From positions 128,239 through 192,238 of the forward strand of contig LFSP01000037.1 in NCBI GenBank assembly GCA_001513145.1: a DNA stretch of 64,000 nt, written 5' to 3'. Positions 25,487 to 33,376 of the stretch are shown piece by piece; the first letter of the stretch is position 1; each line of letters starts with the position of its first letter. Under the pieces are notes generated by a model, which worked only from the letters and a program-made list of their open reading frames with translations, searched no databases and was not told the DNA's origin. Both the position numbers and the translations under genes were made by a program. The DNA is from Clostridia bacterium DTU025 (lineage in GTDB: Bacteria > Bacillota > DTU025).

Positions 25487-28400
25487 CGATCGCCACCCTC
25501 TCGCCGTTTACATCCCATTCCTTCACGAACTCGCCGCAGGCTTCCCCGAAGCTCAGGCTGAGGCTGAGCGTTTCGGCCATGATGCGATCGCGGAAAGCCT
25601 CCGCGGCCCTGATGGCGTCGCCCTCGCCTTCCAGCACCGTGTGGATCCTGTCGGACACCTCGAACCCAGCCTCTTTCCTGGAGGTCTGGATCTTGTTCAC
25701 CAGCTCGCGGGCGAAGCCCTCCATCCGCAGCTCCTCGGTGATGGTGGTGTCCAGGGCCACCGCAACGCTGTTCTCCGACTGCACGCAGAAGCCCTCTGCC
25801 GCCATGGTCTCCACGACGACCTCCTCCGGCAGCAGCGCCACCGTGGAGCCGTCCTCCAGCGTCAGCCGATACTCGGATCCGGCCAGCACAGCCCTGGCCA
25901 CTTCCTCCGGGGCGGCTACCGCCAGGGCGGCTGCAATCCCCTTCATCATGCGCCCATACTTGGGCCCTAGCACGTCAAACTTGGGCTTTACCTTGTATGA
26001 TACGAACTCGCCCATGTCGTCGGCGTATTCCACAGCCTTGACGTTGAGCTCGTCCATGATAACGTCCTCGAGGCTCCCCACCGCGTCACGGGCCCCGCCA
26101 CTGAGGGCCACCACTATCTTGGACAGCGGCTGTCGATTCTTGATGTTCACCGCGTTGCGCGCGGCCCTGCCGAGGTACACCACCTGCCGCGCCAGGTCCA
26201 TCGCCTGCTCCAGCTCGAGGTCAACCACTGCCGGATCCCCGGCCGGGTAGTCCTGCAGGTGCACGCTGCCCCTGCCCTGCTCCAGGTTGCTGAAGATCTC
26301 CTCCGCGATGAACGGCGTGAACGGCGCCGCCAGCTTCGCCACTGTAACCAGCGCCTCGTGGAGCGTGAGGTAAGCGGCCTCCTTGTCCATTGACATCTCG
26401 CTGCCCCAGTAGCGGCGGCGGTTGCGCCGCACATACCAGTTGGAGAGCTCGTCGACGAACTGCTCGATCCTGCGGGCAGCGGCAGTTATGTCGTACGCGT
26501 CCATGAGCTCCGTTACCTGTGTGCACAGCCGCGAGAGGCGCGAGAGCAGCCACCTGTCGATGAGCGGCCGCTGCTCTAGCGGCACATGGTGCTCGCCTGG
26601 GTCGAAGCCATCGAGGTTGGCGTAGAGCACGTAGAACGAGTACACGTTCCACAGCGTTCCCATGAACCGCCTCATCGCCTCAGTAACGCCTTCCTGGTAG
26701 AAACGCTTCGGCGTCCACGGCGCGTTCACGGTGTACAGGTACCAACGCACGGCGTCGGCGCCCTGCTTGTTGAACAGGCCCCACACGTCGATGACATTGC
26801 CCTTGCTCTTGCTCATCTTCAGGCCCTCTTCGTCGACCACCAGGCCCAACACCACGCAGTTCTTGAAGGGGGCCCTCCCGAAGAGCAGCGTGGAGATGGC
26901 AAGCAGCGTGTAGAACCAACCCCTGGTCTGGTCCACCGCCTCGGTTATGAAATCGGCCGGGAACGACTCCTCAAACAGCTTCTGGTTCTCGAACGGGTAG
27001 TGCCACTGGGCGAAGGGCATCGAGCCCGAATCGAACCAGCAGTCCATCACCTCGGGAACCCGGCGCATGTCGCCTCCGCACTCGGGGCAGGTCAGCACCG
27101 CCTGGTCGATGTACGGCCTGTGGAGCTCGAAATGTTCGGGCAGGGTCCGCGCCATGCCGCGCAGCTCCGCGACGCTACCCACCACGTGCTGGTGCCGGCA
27201 GTCTTCGCAGATCCAGATGGGTAGCGGAGTGCCCCAGTACCTCTCGCGGCTGACGGCCCAGTCTACAACGTTATCAAGGAAGTTGCCGAACCTGCCGTCG
27301 CGGATGTACTCAGGGTACCAACTGATCTCGGAGTTGTTGGCCAGAAGCTGCTCCCTGAGGCTGGACATCTTGATGAACCACGACGCCCTGGCGTAGTACA
27401 GAAGCGGCGTGTCGCACCGCCAGCAGAAGGGATAGGTGTGCTCACACTGGGCAACCTTGAAGATCAGCCCGCGGCTCTCCAGGTCCTTCATGATCAGCGG
27501 ATCGGCTTCCTTGACGAACATGCCGGCCCACTGCGGCACCCTCTCGTCGAACCTGCCCTCCGCGTTCACCAGCTGGATGACGGGCAGGCCGTTCTCGACG
27601 CCGACGCGCATGTCGTCCTCGCCAAAAGCCGGCGCTATGTGCACGATGCCCGTGCCGTCCTCAAGGCTGACGAAGTCTGCGGCCACAACCCGCCACGCCG
27701 GCTCCTCGGGCTCCACGAAAGCGAACAGCGGCTCGTACTCCGCCCCCACCAGTTCGGAGCCTTTCACCACCCGCTCGATGGAGCAGGGCTCGGAAACCAC
27801 GCCCTCCACCAGCTCCTTCGCCATGATCAGCGTCTCGTCGCCGGCCCTGACGTAGGCGTATTCCGCGTCAGCCGACACGGCCAGCGCAGCGTTGGACGGC
27901 AGCGTCCACGGCGTGGTGGTCCAAGCCAGAAAGAAAGCCTTCTCTTGCCCGCGTACGGGGAACCGCACGTAGAGGGAGGGATCCGTCACCTCCCGGTAGC
28001 CCTGTGCCACCTCGTGGCTTGACAGCGCCGTGCCGCACCTGGGGCAGTACGGAACCACCTTGTGACCGCGGTACAGAAGGCCCTTCTCGTATATGGTCTT
28101 CACCGCCCACCACACGGACTCAATGTACGTGTCGTGGTAAGTGATGTACGGGTCGTCCATGTCCAGCCAGAAGCCTAGGCGCTCGGTCATGCGCCTCCAC
28201 TCCTGCTCATACTTGAAGACTGAGGCCTTGCAGCGCTTGATGAACTCCTCGACGCCGAACTCCTCGATCTGCGGCTTGCCGCTGATGCCCAGTTCCTTCT
28301 CGACCTCCAGCTCCACAGGCAGACCGTGGGTGTCCCACCCGGCCTTGCGCGGCACATAGAAGCCCTTCATCGTCTTGTAGCGGAGCACCACGTCCTTCAT

Positions 28401-28589
28401 CGCCCTGGTCTCGACGTGGCCCGGATGGGGCAGGCCGTTGGCGGTGGGAGGTCCCTCGAAGAACACGAACTTCGGGGCCCCCTTTCGCCTGGTCACGCTC
28501 TCCTCGAACACCTTCTCGCGGCGCCACCGATCCAGGATCTCCTGCTCCAGCCGGGGAAAATCCATCGACGGGTCGACCTTCTTGAACAT
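25467..28589 (-). CDS. ileS: Isoleucyl-tRNA synthetase, IleRS2-like
   Basis: The 1040-residue enzyme starts MFKKVDPSMDFPRLEQEIL from the ATG at 28589. The HIGH-type motif is PHPGHVETRAMKDVVLRY near residues 58-75, WDTHGLPVELEVEKELG follows near 90, and the KMSKS loop is GLKMSKSKGNVIDV. Features such as CEHTYPFCWRCDTPLLY and the length point to the eukaryote-like IleRS2 type, which is often less sensitive to mupirocin; that property is inferred. Its long leader carries a T-box with an Ile specifier. It is followed by the PHP gene. Confidence 0.97.
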   Translation of the reverse strand: MFKKVDPSMDFPRLEQEILDRWRREKVFEESVTRRKGAPKFVFFEGPPTANGLPHPGHVETRAMKDVVLRYKTMKGFYVPRKAGWDTHGLPVELEVEKELGISGKPQIEEFGVEEFIKRCKASVFKYEQEWRRMTERLGFWLDMDDPYITYHDTYIESVWWAVKTIYEKGLLYRGHKVVPYCPRCGTALSSHEVAQGYREVTDPSLYVRFPVRGQEKAFFLAWTTTPWTLPSNAALAVSADAEYAYVRAGDETLIMAKELVEGVVSEPCSIERVVKGSELVGAEYEPLFAFVEPEEPAWRVVAADFVSLEDGTGIVHIAPAFGEDDMRVGVENGLPVIQLVNAEGRFDERVPQWAGMFVKEADPLIMKDLESRGLIFKVAQCEHTYPFCWRCDTPLLYYARASWFIKMSSLREQLLANNSEISWYPEYIRDGRFGNFLDNVVDWAVSRERYWGTPLPIWICEDCRHQHVVGSVAELRGMARTLPEHFELHRPYIDQAVLTCPECGGDMRRVPEVMDCWFDSGSMPFAQWHYPFENQKLFEESFPADFITEAVDQTRGWFYTLLAISTLLFGRAPFKNCVVLGLVVDEEGLKMSKSKGNVIDVWGLFNKQGADAVRWYLYTVNAPWTPKRFYQEGVTEAMRRFMGTLWNVYSFYVLYANLDGFDPGEHHVPLEQRPLIDRWLLSRLSRLCTQVTELMDAYDITAAARRIEQFVDELSNWYVRRNRRRYWGSEMSMDKEAAYLTLHEALVTVAKLAAPFTPFIAEEIFSNLEQGRGSVHLQDYPAGDPAVVDLELEQAMDLARQVVYLGRAARNAVNIKNRQPLSKIVVALSGGARDAVGSLEDVIMDELNVKAVEYADDMGEFVSYKVKPKFDVLGPKYGRMMKGIAAALAVAAPEEVARAVLAGSEYRLTLEDGSTVALLPEEVVVETMAAEGFCVQSENSVAVALDTTITEELRMEGFARELVNKIQTSRKEAGFEVSDRIHTVLEGEGDAIRAAEAFRDRIMAETLSLSLSFGEACGEFVKEWDVNGERVAIGVARAR

Positions 28590-28647
28590 TATCGTAGACT
28601 CCTCCCTGCATCGGCGCGTATACACATGATATCCCATGAACTCGAAT

Positions 28648-28924
28648 GCCCCTCGTCCACAAGGGACGAGGGGCAAGCTCGCGGTACCACCCTTTTGGCT
28701 GAGCACAGCATCTACAGCCGCAGCTTGTTGCAGTGCACAACCCACTCAAAGGACGCCCGTTAACGCCGGGCAAACGTCGCAGCCTAGTCGTTGCCTTTCA
28801 GCCCGAAGCTCGGGGGCGATCTTCGTGCAGGCGCCGGCGCGGAGCTTTCACCTTGCCTCCGCTCTCTGAGAGCCTGGCTCTCCTGCCTACTCCTCCCCGT
28901 CATAGCCTTTCTCCATGTTAGACT
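28648..28924 (-). promoter_or_regulatory. T-box riboswitch leader of ileS
   Basis: On the minus strand the leader has a long stem I containing GAAGATCG, where ATC at 28818-28820 is a good isoleucine specifier codon. A stem III-like hairpin GCCCG/CGGGC follows, then the conserved T-box AGGGTGGTACCGCG at 28680-28693. The terminator stem GCCCCTCGTCC with GGACGAGGGGC lies at 28648-28674, about 60 bases before ileS. The T-run after it is weak. Uncharged tRNA-Ile should bind the specifier and T-box and allow read-through. Confidence 0.9.
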
Positions 28925-28930
28925 ACGCCC

Positions 28931-28959
28931 ACTCTAACACAGGGCAGGCTGCGAGTCAA
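28931..28959 (-). promoter_or_regulatory. Promoter of the T-box-ileS transcript
   Basis: On the minus strand, TTGACT (28954-28959) and TAGAGT (28931-28936) are spaced by 17 bases, and transcription would begin at the first bases of the T-box leader. Confidence 0.75.
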
Positions 28960-29010
28960 CCGGTGAGCGCCGCCGGCCAGCCTGGGCTCAAAGGCGCCAA
29001 ACCGACTAGT

Positions 29011-29574
29011 TCAGCCACGATGTCTCGCGCTTCCGCGAGCGACCGAGCTGCGGCTTACCAGGTAAGCTATGACGATTGCCGAGATGATGAGTTCGGGCAC
29101 CAGGTACGAAGCGTTGTAACCTACTGAGTATGCCCAGGGAGACACGCCCTCCGGAGCATACTCCGCGAAGAAGACGGCGCCTGAAAGGGTGAACGAGATG
29201 AGCTGCAGGGCGAACGCTCCGATGGTGCCGATTATGACGCCAAGCGTGCCACGGCTCACCGCGAAGATCGGTGCCAGGCCCACCACCAGGGACGCTATGG
29301 GATAGTCCAGCATGGCCTGGATCGGGTGCATCACGTAGCCGCCCAGCAGCATCTGCAGGATGCCGGTGACGAACCCGGCCGCGACGCCCTGCTTCGCACC
29401 GCGCATGAACGCCACGTAGAGTACGGGCAGCGCCTCCAGGGAGACGGAGCCGCCCTGCGGCATCTGATACACCTTAAGACGACTCAAGATGAAGGACAGG
29501 GCTGCAGCAACCCCGACCTCCGCCAGGAACGTTGCCATTCCCGGCTGTGAACTGGTTCGCGCGCTTCTGTTCAT
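29011..29574 (-). CDS. thiT: Thiamine ECF transporter S component ThiT
   Basis: ThiT is the thiamine-binding membrane subunit of an energy-coupling-factor transporter; the shared EcfA/T module is not encoded nearby. The 187-residue protein has about six hydrophobic segments and the family's thiamine-site region KVYQMPQGGSVSLEALPVLY near residues 38-57, then MRGAKQGVAAGFVTGILQML and GYVMHPIQAMLDYPIA. The ATG at 29574 has GGAGG eight bases upstream. The TPP riboswitch upstream supports the substrate. Confidence 0.95.
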   Translation of the reverse strand: MNRSARTSSQPGMATFLAEVGVAAALSFILSRLKVYQMPQGGSVSLEALPVLYVAFMRGAKQGVAAGFVTGILQMLLGGYVMHPIQAMLDYPIASLVVGLAPIFAVSRGTLGVIIGTIGAFALQLISFTLSGAVFFAEYAPEGVSPWAYSVGYNASYLVPELIISAIVIAYLVSRSSVARGSARHRG

Positions 29575-29609
29575 CGACGTTGCCTCCTCGCGCCGGCCGC
29601 TTGACGGGC

Positions 29610-29776
29610 AAAAAGGGAGCTGCTGACCACATAGTGATCCGCAGCCCCCAAAGGCTTGACCGCTTCCCTACGCTGGTATTACCCAGGGCGGGCATGACAC
29701 CCGCGCGATCAGGTTCGAGGGTTTCGGGTGGACGACGTCCACCCGCTCTCAGCCGTGGATAGGCTCCCCTAGCGGA
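29610..29776 (-). promoter_or_regulatory. TPP riboswitch with terminator, upstream of thiT
   Basis: The THI-element aptamer is read on the minus strand at 29661-29776: AGGGGAGCC, GGCTGAGAGCGGG, CCTCGAACCTGAT and GTAATACCAGCGTAGGGAAG are all present in order. An extra GGGTGGACGTCGTCCACCC helix forms the variable P3 extension. The expression platform at 29610-29649 is a stem based on GGGGGCTGC and GCAGCTCCC followed by TTTTT, a typical intrinsic terminator. Confidence 0.96.
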
Positions 29777-29809
29777 TCGGCACTGTATTGTTTTTCGCTT
29801 CCATCACGC

Positions 29810-29838
29810 ATTATACCAGCACCCCGAGGCGATGTCCA
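29810..29838 (-). promoter_or_regulatory. Promoter of the TPP-thiT transcript
   Basis: On the minus strand, TGGACA (29833-29838) and a perfect TATAAT (29810-29815) are spaced by 17 bases, about 30 bases before the riboswitch. Confidence 0.8.
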
Positions 29839-29908
29839 CCTCCGGTTGTGGCCAGTTGGGGCCAGGCTCCGCCAGCGCAAAGGGCAGACAGCCGGCGGTT
29901 TGAGGCGG

Positions 29909-30265
29909 CTAGAGAGAGAACGCAACCTCCAGGACGTTGCCTGACCTGCCCACCATGACGTCGCGGATCAGGTGCTCAGGTATGACCGACCCGACCGTGC
30001 GCTTCACGGCGCGAAGCAGATCTCGCTCGCTCATGCCCCCCAAGGCGGCGGCTTCGTGCTCGTCCATCACCACCGTGGCCACCAGCACTCCCTTGATCTG
30101 CGTCAGCTGCACGTCGTGGCCCCCCTCCGATTCGACTCGAAAGGTGTTTCGCCGGCGCGGAACAACGTCCTTCCTCGGAGCCGTCGTGGTATTCCGTGAG
30201 GAGCTGTCGCCCTGTGCCGAACTGCGCCGAATCCGATACGCTTTGTCTCGCGTAAGGCCGGGCAT
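29909..30265 (-). CDS. Hypothetical protein next to spoVT
   Basis: This 118-residue frame encodes a basic, Ser/Thr/Arg-rich N terminus and a C-terminal half with the pattern TQIKGVLVATVVMDEHEAA, DLLRAVKRTVGSVIPEHLIR and DVMVGRSGNVLEV. That alternation of a beta strand, an amphipathic helix with RAVK, and a DVxV strand resembles the C-terminal part of YhcN/YlaJ sporulation proteins, but the match is by eye only, and there is no lipobox or signal peptide. The ribosome-binding site is weak. It lies 47 bases downstream of spoVT in the same direction. Confidence 0.55.
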   Translation of the reverse strand: MPGLTRDKAYRIRRSSAQGDSSSRNTTTAPRKDVVPRRRNTFRVESEGGHDVQLTQIKGVLVATVVMDEHEAAALGGMSERDLLRAVKRTVGSVIPEHLIRDVMVGRSGNVLEVAFSL

Positions 30266-30312
30266 TCTGTGGAGGCCTCGACCAACCCCGCAACTAATCG
30301 ATCATCTGTGGG

Positions 30313-30846
30313 TCATTGGCCCAGCTGCTTGGCTAGAAACCCCGCAGCGGTCTCCGCCATCTTGATCTCCATGTCACCCATGGGTGTCATGTCGCGCGAC
30401 AGGAGCACCACGGCACCTGCAATGTCTCCCTCCACGATGATGGGCGCCACCACCTGGCTCGCGAACTCGATGCCTTCCACAGGGGGCCTGTCGTTAGGGG
30501 AGTTTGAGAGGTATGTCTTGCGGTTCCTCATCACCTCCTCCACGTGCTCCGTGATGGGCTGCTCCACTACCCTCTTGTCAGGAAGGCCGGCGGCAGCTAC
30601 CACCTCGTCCTGGTCGCATATGAGCACCGCGTGGCCCGTGCCTTCGGTCAGGGATTCAGCGTACTCCTGCGCGAATCTGCCCAGGTCTGCCACTGGCGAG
30701 TACTTCTTTAGGATGACCTCGCCTTCACGGTCTGTAAAGATCTCGAGAGGGTCTCCCTCGCGGATGCGAAGATTTCTGCGTATCTCCTTTGGTATCACTA
30801 CTCTTCCCAGGTCGTCTATTCTTCTCACGATGCCCGTTGCTTTCAC
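30313..30846 (-). CDS. spoVT: Stage V sporulation protein T
   Basis: SpoVT is an AbrB-family regulator that modulates sigma-G-dependent genes in the forespore. The 177-residue protein has the N-terminal swapped-hairpin domain MKATGIVRRIDDLGRVVIPK ... LRIREGDPLEIFTDREGEV in residues 1-50 and a C-terminal GAF-like domain (GHAVLICDQDEVVAAAGLPD ... GDIAGAVVLLSRD) in residues 70-177. The GTG at 30846 has GGGAGGG about seven bases upstream. A sigma-G-like promoter lies 20 bases before the start. Confidence 0.97.
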   Translation of the reverse strand: MKATGIVRRIDDLGRVVIPKEIRRNLRIREGDPLEIFTDREGEVILKKYSPVADLGRFAQEYAESLTEGTGHAVLICDQDEVVAAAGLPDKRVVEQPITEHVEEVMRNRKTYLSNSPNDRPPVEGIEFASQVVAPIIVEGDIAGAVVLLSRDMTPMGDMEIKMAETAAGFLAKQLGQ

Positions 30847-30866
30847 CTGTATCCCTCCCCTGCTAG

Positions 30867-30896
30867 TAGTCTGCCTAGCCAGAACGCGGTTATGCT
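30867..30896 (-). promoter_or_regulatory. Candidate sigma-G promoter of spoVT
   Basis: On the minus strand, AGCATA (30891-30896) and CAGACTA (30867-30873) are 17 bases apart. The -10 matches the Bacillus sigma-G consensus CATACTA at six of seven positions and the -35 matches TGAATA at four of six. SpoVT is sigma-G-transcribed in Bacillus subtilis. Confidence 0.55.
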
Positions 30897-31302
30897 AGCC
30901 CACCCGCCTGTCGCCCACATCATCTCATGGCGCAAACGTGGAAAAAACACGGTCAGCGACGACCTGGCTCCGGCTGCTGCACCCCGTTACGTGACCATCC
31001 AATACCGGACTTGCGGCACTGAACAGCCATTACACGGACTACAACAACCTTTGCTCGACCGACGCCCGGACTTAGGCATCATACCGCAATCTCTCGACTG
31101 CGGCACCATGCGGTCGCCCGTGCGGCGATCTGGCCTCGACCAATACAGATGAGTTTCCCTGCCTCGACGACCCTTCAGCCGCCGCAACAAGTTGGCCCAC
31201 CTGTACTGATCTTCAGCAGGTTCCTTACCTGCATCGGCTCAGTCATCGCTGACCTCGACACTTATGATTGCCCGAATCCGTTCGCATATGCGATCGAAGA
31301 AC
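30897..31302. other. Gene-free stretch upstream of spoVT
   Basis: I see no convincing gene here. A 67-codon frame on the minus strand (30987-31190) has no recognisable domain and no ribosome-binding site. The stretch contains a palindrome CGCATATGCG near 31282 and several short CGAC-rich segments of no clear meaning. Confidence 0.5.
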
Positions 31303-31345
31303 AAGAAAAAACAACCATGGCGGAGCCTGTCCACCAGGCCCCGCC
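31303..31345 (-). terminator. Terminator of the rubrerythrin operon
   Basis: On the minus strand the stem GGCGGGGCCTG / CAGGCTCCGCC (one mismatch) is followed by GGTTGTTTTTTCTTG. It lies about 20 bases after the last rubredoxin-like gene. Confidence 0.85.
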
Positions 31346-31367
31346 ACTTGTCGTCTACAACCGGGTA

Positions 31368-31703
31368 TTAGCCCCACTTACCTTTATTCATGTGCCCACG
31401 GATCTCGGCTCTCGACGCCTGCCTGATGATCCACGCCTGCTCCTTGGCGTACTTGAACAGGGCGACGCACGGAGGATCGAGCGCGTCCTCGAGGCCAGCC
31501 TCTGCCAGCTCAATGACCTCGCCCATCAGCGTGATCAGCTTGCAGTGAAGGTCGTTGGTGAACCTCGACCTCTTGATCAGCTCAGACTCGGAATCATCGA
31601 TGACCGTGAACTTGTCCTTAGGGGCGCCACACTTGGGGCACTTGTCAGGAGCTTCATCGCCGTCGTGTACGTACCCGCACACACCGCATCTGAACAACTT
31701 CAC
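31368..31703 (-). CDS. Rubredoxin-domain protein with helical C-terminal domain
   Basis: The 111-residue protein has an N-terminal rubredoxin-like iron site, FRCGVCGYVHDGDEAPDKCP then KCGAPKDKFTVID, within the first 35 residues, of the short type found at the end of rubrerythrins. The remaining 75 residues are predicted helical (LIKRSRFTNDLHCKLITLMG ... LEDALDPPCVALFKYAKEQA) and lack the ExxH iron motifs of rubrerythrin. It is the third gene of an operon with rubredoxin and rubrerythrin, so an electron-transfer role in oxidative-stress defence is likely but inferred. Confidence 0.85.
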   Translation of the reverse strand: MKLFRCGVCGYVHDGDEAPDKCPKCGAPKDKFTVIDDSESELIKRSRFTNDLHCKLITLMGEVIELAEAGLEDALDPPCVALFKYAKEQAWIIRQASRAEIRGHMNKGKWG

Positions 31704-31743
31704 ACGATGACCTCCCCTCGGCGAACCTTATGTAACGGATCCA

Positions 31744-32286
31744 CTACCAGTTCTTGGCCCTCAGCTCATAGTAGTTCTGGGGATAACCGCAGGCAGGGCA
31801 GTTCTTCGGCGGCTCGGTGCCCTTGTGGATGTAACCGCAGTTGCGGCACTTCCACTCGACGACCTCGTCCCTCTTGAACACCTTCCCCTGCTCGATGTTG
31901 GCCTTGAGGGCCAGGAAACGCTCCTCGTGATACTCCTCCACCTCCGCGATCTCGTGGAAGACCTCGGCGACGTCGTCAAATCCCTCTTCCTTGGCGATCC
32001 GCTCGAACTCTGGATACATCTGGGTGTGCTCGTAGCGCTCGCCGTCTGCAGCCTGCGCCAGGTAAGCCGCGGTGCCCTCATCGAGCCCGATCAGGCTGAG
32101 TAAGCGCCTCGCGTGGGCCTTCTCGTTGGCGGCCGTCTCCTCGAAGAGGTCGGCTATCTGCTCATATCCCTCGCGCCTGGCTATCTCGGCCCACAAGTCG
32201 TACTTGTTCCGCGCCATGGACTCGCCGGAGAAAGCAGCCATGATGTTATTGAAAGTCTTGGTTCCTTGGAGCTTCTTACGCACCAA
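31744..32286 (-). CDS. rbr: Rubrerythrin
   Basis: Rubrerythrin is a cytoplasmic non-heme di-iron peroxidase that reduces hydrogen peroxide in anaerobes. The 180-residue protein has the ferritin-like bundle with iron ligands in GESMARNKYDLWAEIAR near residues 19-35, EETAANEKAHARRLL near 49-63, and EIAEVEEYHEERFLAL near 117-132, and a C-terminal rubredoxin domain CRNCGYIHKGTEPPKNCPAC. It follows a separate rubredoxin gene by 24 bases. Confidence 0.97.
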   Translation of the reverse strand: MVRKKLQGTKTFNNIMAAFSGESMARNKYDLWAEIARREGYEQIADLFEETAANEKAHARRLLSLIGLDEGTAAYLAQAADGERYEHTQMYPEFERIAKEEGFDDVAEVFHEIAEVEEYHEERFLALKANIEQGKVFKRDEVVEWKCRNCGYIHKGTEPPKNCPACGYPQNYYELRAKNW

Positions 32287-32310
32287 TCAGCACCTCCAAC
32301 AAATGTCGGG

Positions 32311-32469
32311 TTATACCTCTTCGAAGTTGTCTTTCCCAACTCCGCACTCAGGGCAAACCCAGCTGTCAGGCAAATCTTCGAAGGCCGTTCCAGGTTCAAT
32401 GCCGTTCTCAGGGTCCCCTATTGCAGGATCATAGATGTAGCCGCAGACCAAGCAGACCCACTTTGTCAT
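32311..32469 (-). CDS. Rubredoxin (52 aa)
   Basis: This short gene encodes a full-length classic rubredoxin of 52 residues. It begins [20 protein letters not shown], with the second iron site [13 protein letters not shown] near residues 37-49, and the usual [15 protein letters not shown] linker between them. The ATG at 32469 is preceded by GGAGG seven bases upstream. It is the first gene of the rubredoxin-rubrerythrin-rubredoxin-like operon and probably donates electrons to the rubrerythrin. Confidence 0.97.
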   Translation of the reverse strand: MTKWVCLVCGYIYDPAIGDPENGIEPGTAFEDLPDSWVCPECGVGKDNFEEV

Positions 32470-32533
32470 GCACATTCCTCCCGTCGCGTGCGTCGTAAGG
32501 CGCGAAGCCTTGAGCCCTCTGGCCCTCTAGTAC

Positions 32534-32563
32534 CGTATATCACGCCTGTAACTTCGGTGTCAA
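32534..32563 (-). promoter_or_regulatory. Promoter of the rubredoxin-rubrerythrin operon
   Basis: A perfect -35 TTGACA (32558-32563) is followed, after 18 bases, by TATACG (32534-32539) on the minus strand, about 65 bases before the rubredoxin start. No PerR-like palindrome was recognised. Confidence 0.6.
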
Positions 32564-32595
32564 CGGGGGCCAGCTCCAAGCGGCCGTCGGTACAC

Positions 32596-32618
32596 AAAAA
32601 AACTGACCCATCGGTCAG
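32596..32618 (-). terminator. Terminator downstream of rnpB
   Basis: On the minus strand CTGACC-GATG-GGTCAG is followed by TTTTTTT, about 60 bases after the mature 3' end of RNase P RNA. Confidence 0.85.
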
Positions 32619-32650
32619 GCGCGGTCCCTCACATGCGATGGGATGAAGCC

Positions 32651-32680
32651 GCATACGAACGCATGTGAACGCATATGAAA
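32651..32680. repeat. Three tandem 10-bp repeats next to rnpB
   Basis: Three consecutive decamers GCATACGAAC, GCATGTGAAC and GCATATGAAA lie immediately beside the 3' end of rnpB, between it and the terminator. Confidence 0.75.
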
Positions 32681-32681
32681 T

Positions 32682-33033
32682 GGACGCAAGCAGGCCTATA
32701 AGCCGAGTTCTGTCGAGAGCGGTCATCTATCTTGGACCCACGTTGCCGTGGGCCTCCAGCGACCTAACCCGAGAGAAGGACGGGCCGCCCTGTGCCTCTC
32801 CTACTTGGTCTTGCTCCGGGTGGGGTTTGCCTAGCCGCACAGTCGCCTGCGCGCTGGTGCGCTCTTACCGCACCGTTTCATCCTTACCCGCCATAGACGG
32901 GCGGTTTGATTTCTGTGGCACTTTCCTTGGAGTCGCCTCCACTGGGTGTTACCCAGCACCCTGCCCTGTGGAGCTCGGACTTTCCTCAGGCAGCCAATAC
33001 AGCCGCCCGCGACCACTCAGCCTACTTGCGTCC
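32682..33033 (-). ncRNA. rnpB: RNase P RNA, bacterial class A
   Basis: The catalytic RNA of RNase P, about 352 nucleotides, is read on the minus strand. Hallmarks in order are GAGGAAAGTCCGAGCTCC, ACAGGGCAGGGTGCTGGGTA, GTGCCACAGAAATCAAACCG, GGTAAGGATGAAACGGTGCG, GTAAGAGCGCACC, CACCCGGAGCAAGACCAAGT and, near the 3' end, CGACAGAACTCGGCTTATAG. The ends GGACGCAAG and CTTGCGTCC pair to form P1, which sets the boundaries. Confidence 0.97.
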
Positions 33034-33069
33034 ATGCAGGATGTATCGTAACATGCGGCATACCTAAGG

Positions 33070-33252
33070 TCAACTTCTGACGGCTCCCAGCAGATCCTTG
33101 TAGGTATCGATGTCCATACCTACCTCGGTTCGTCTCGGCGAATAATCGGTTCCGTTGGTCCTGGCACATTCGATGCACCGCCTGGTGTCGGGAAGCGCTT
33201 CGAGTCGTTCCTTCGGGATCGCCTTGCCGCAGATCTCGCATCTCCGTTTCAC
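33070..33252 (-). CDS. Short TraR/DksA-type C4 zinc-finger protein
   Basis: The 60-residue protein consists almost only of a C4 zinc finger: CEICGKAIPKERLEALPDTR near residues 5-24 followed by RCIECARTNG. This is the C-terminal half of DksA/TraR-family proteins; the long coiled-coil that carries the catalytic-like acidic tip is absent. The GTG at 33252 has GGAGG about 11 bases upstream. It lies alone between the tRNA terminator and rnpB. Whether it acts on RNA polymerase is unknown. Confidence 0.8.
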   Translation of the reverse strand: MKRRCEICGKAIPKERLEALPDTRRCIECARTNGTDYSPRRTEVGMDIDTYKDLLGAVRS

Positions 33253-33376
33253 CGCGCGTTTCGCCTCCAGTGCTCAGACGGAGTCTCACATAACTGTTAC
33301 TGACGTACTGTTGTCTATATTCTGCACCGGGCGCGAAAATCCTGTGTCCGCCTGCGTCAATTACTGGATGAAAGGC

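Noticed and set aside
30987..31190. A 67-codon minus-strand frame upstream of spoVT
   Set aside because: It has no ribosome-binding site, no domain and a Cys/Arg/Ser-rich composition typical of non-coding DNA here.
31279..31290. Palindrome CGCATATGCG as an operator
   Set aside because: A single short palindrome with no nearby promoter is not enough evidence.
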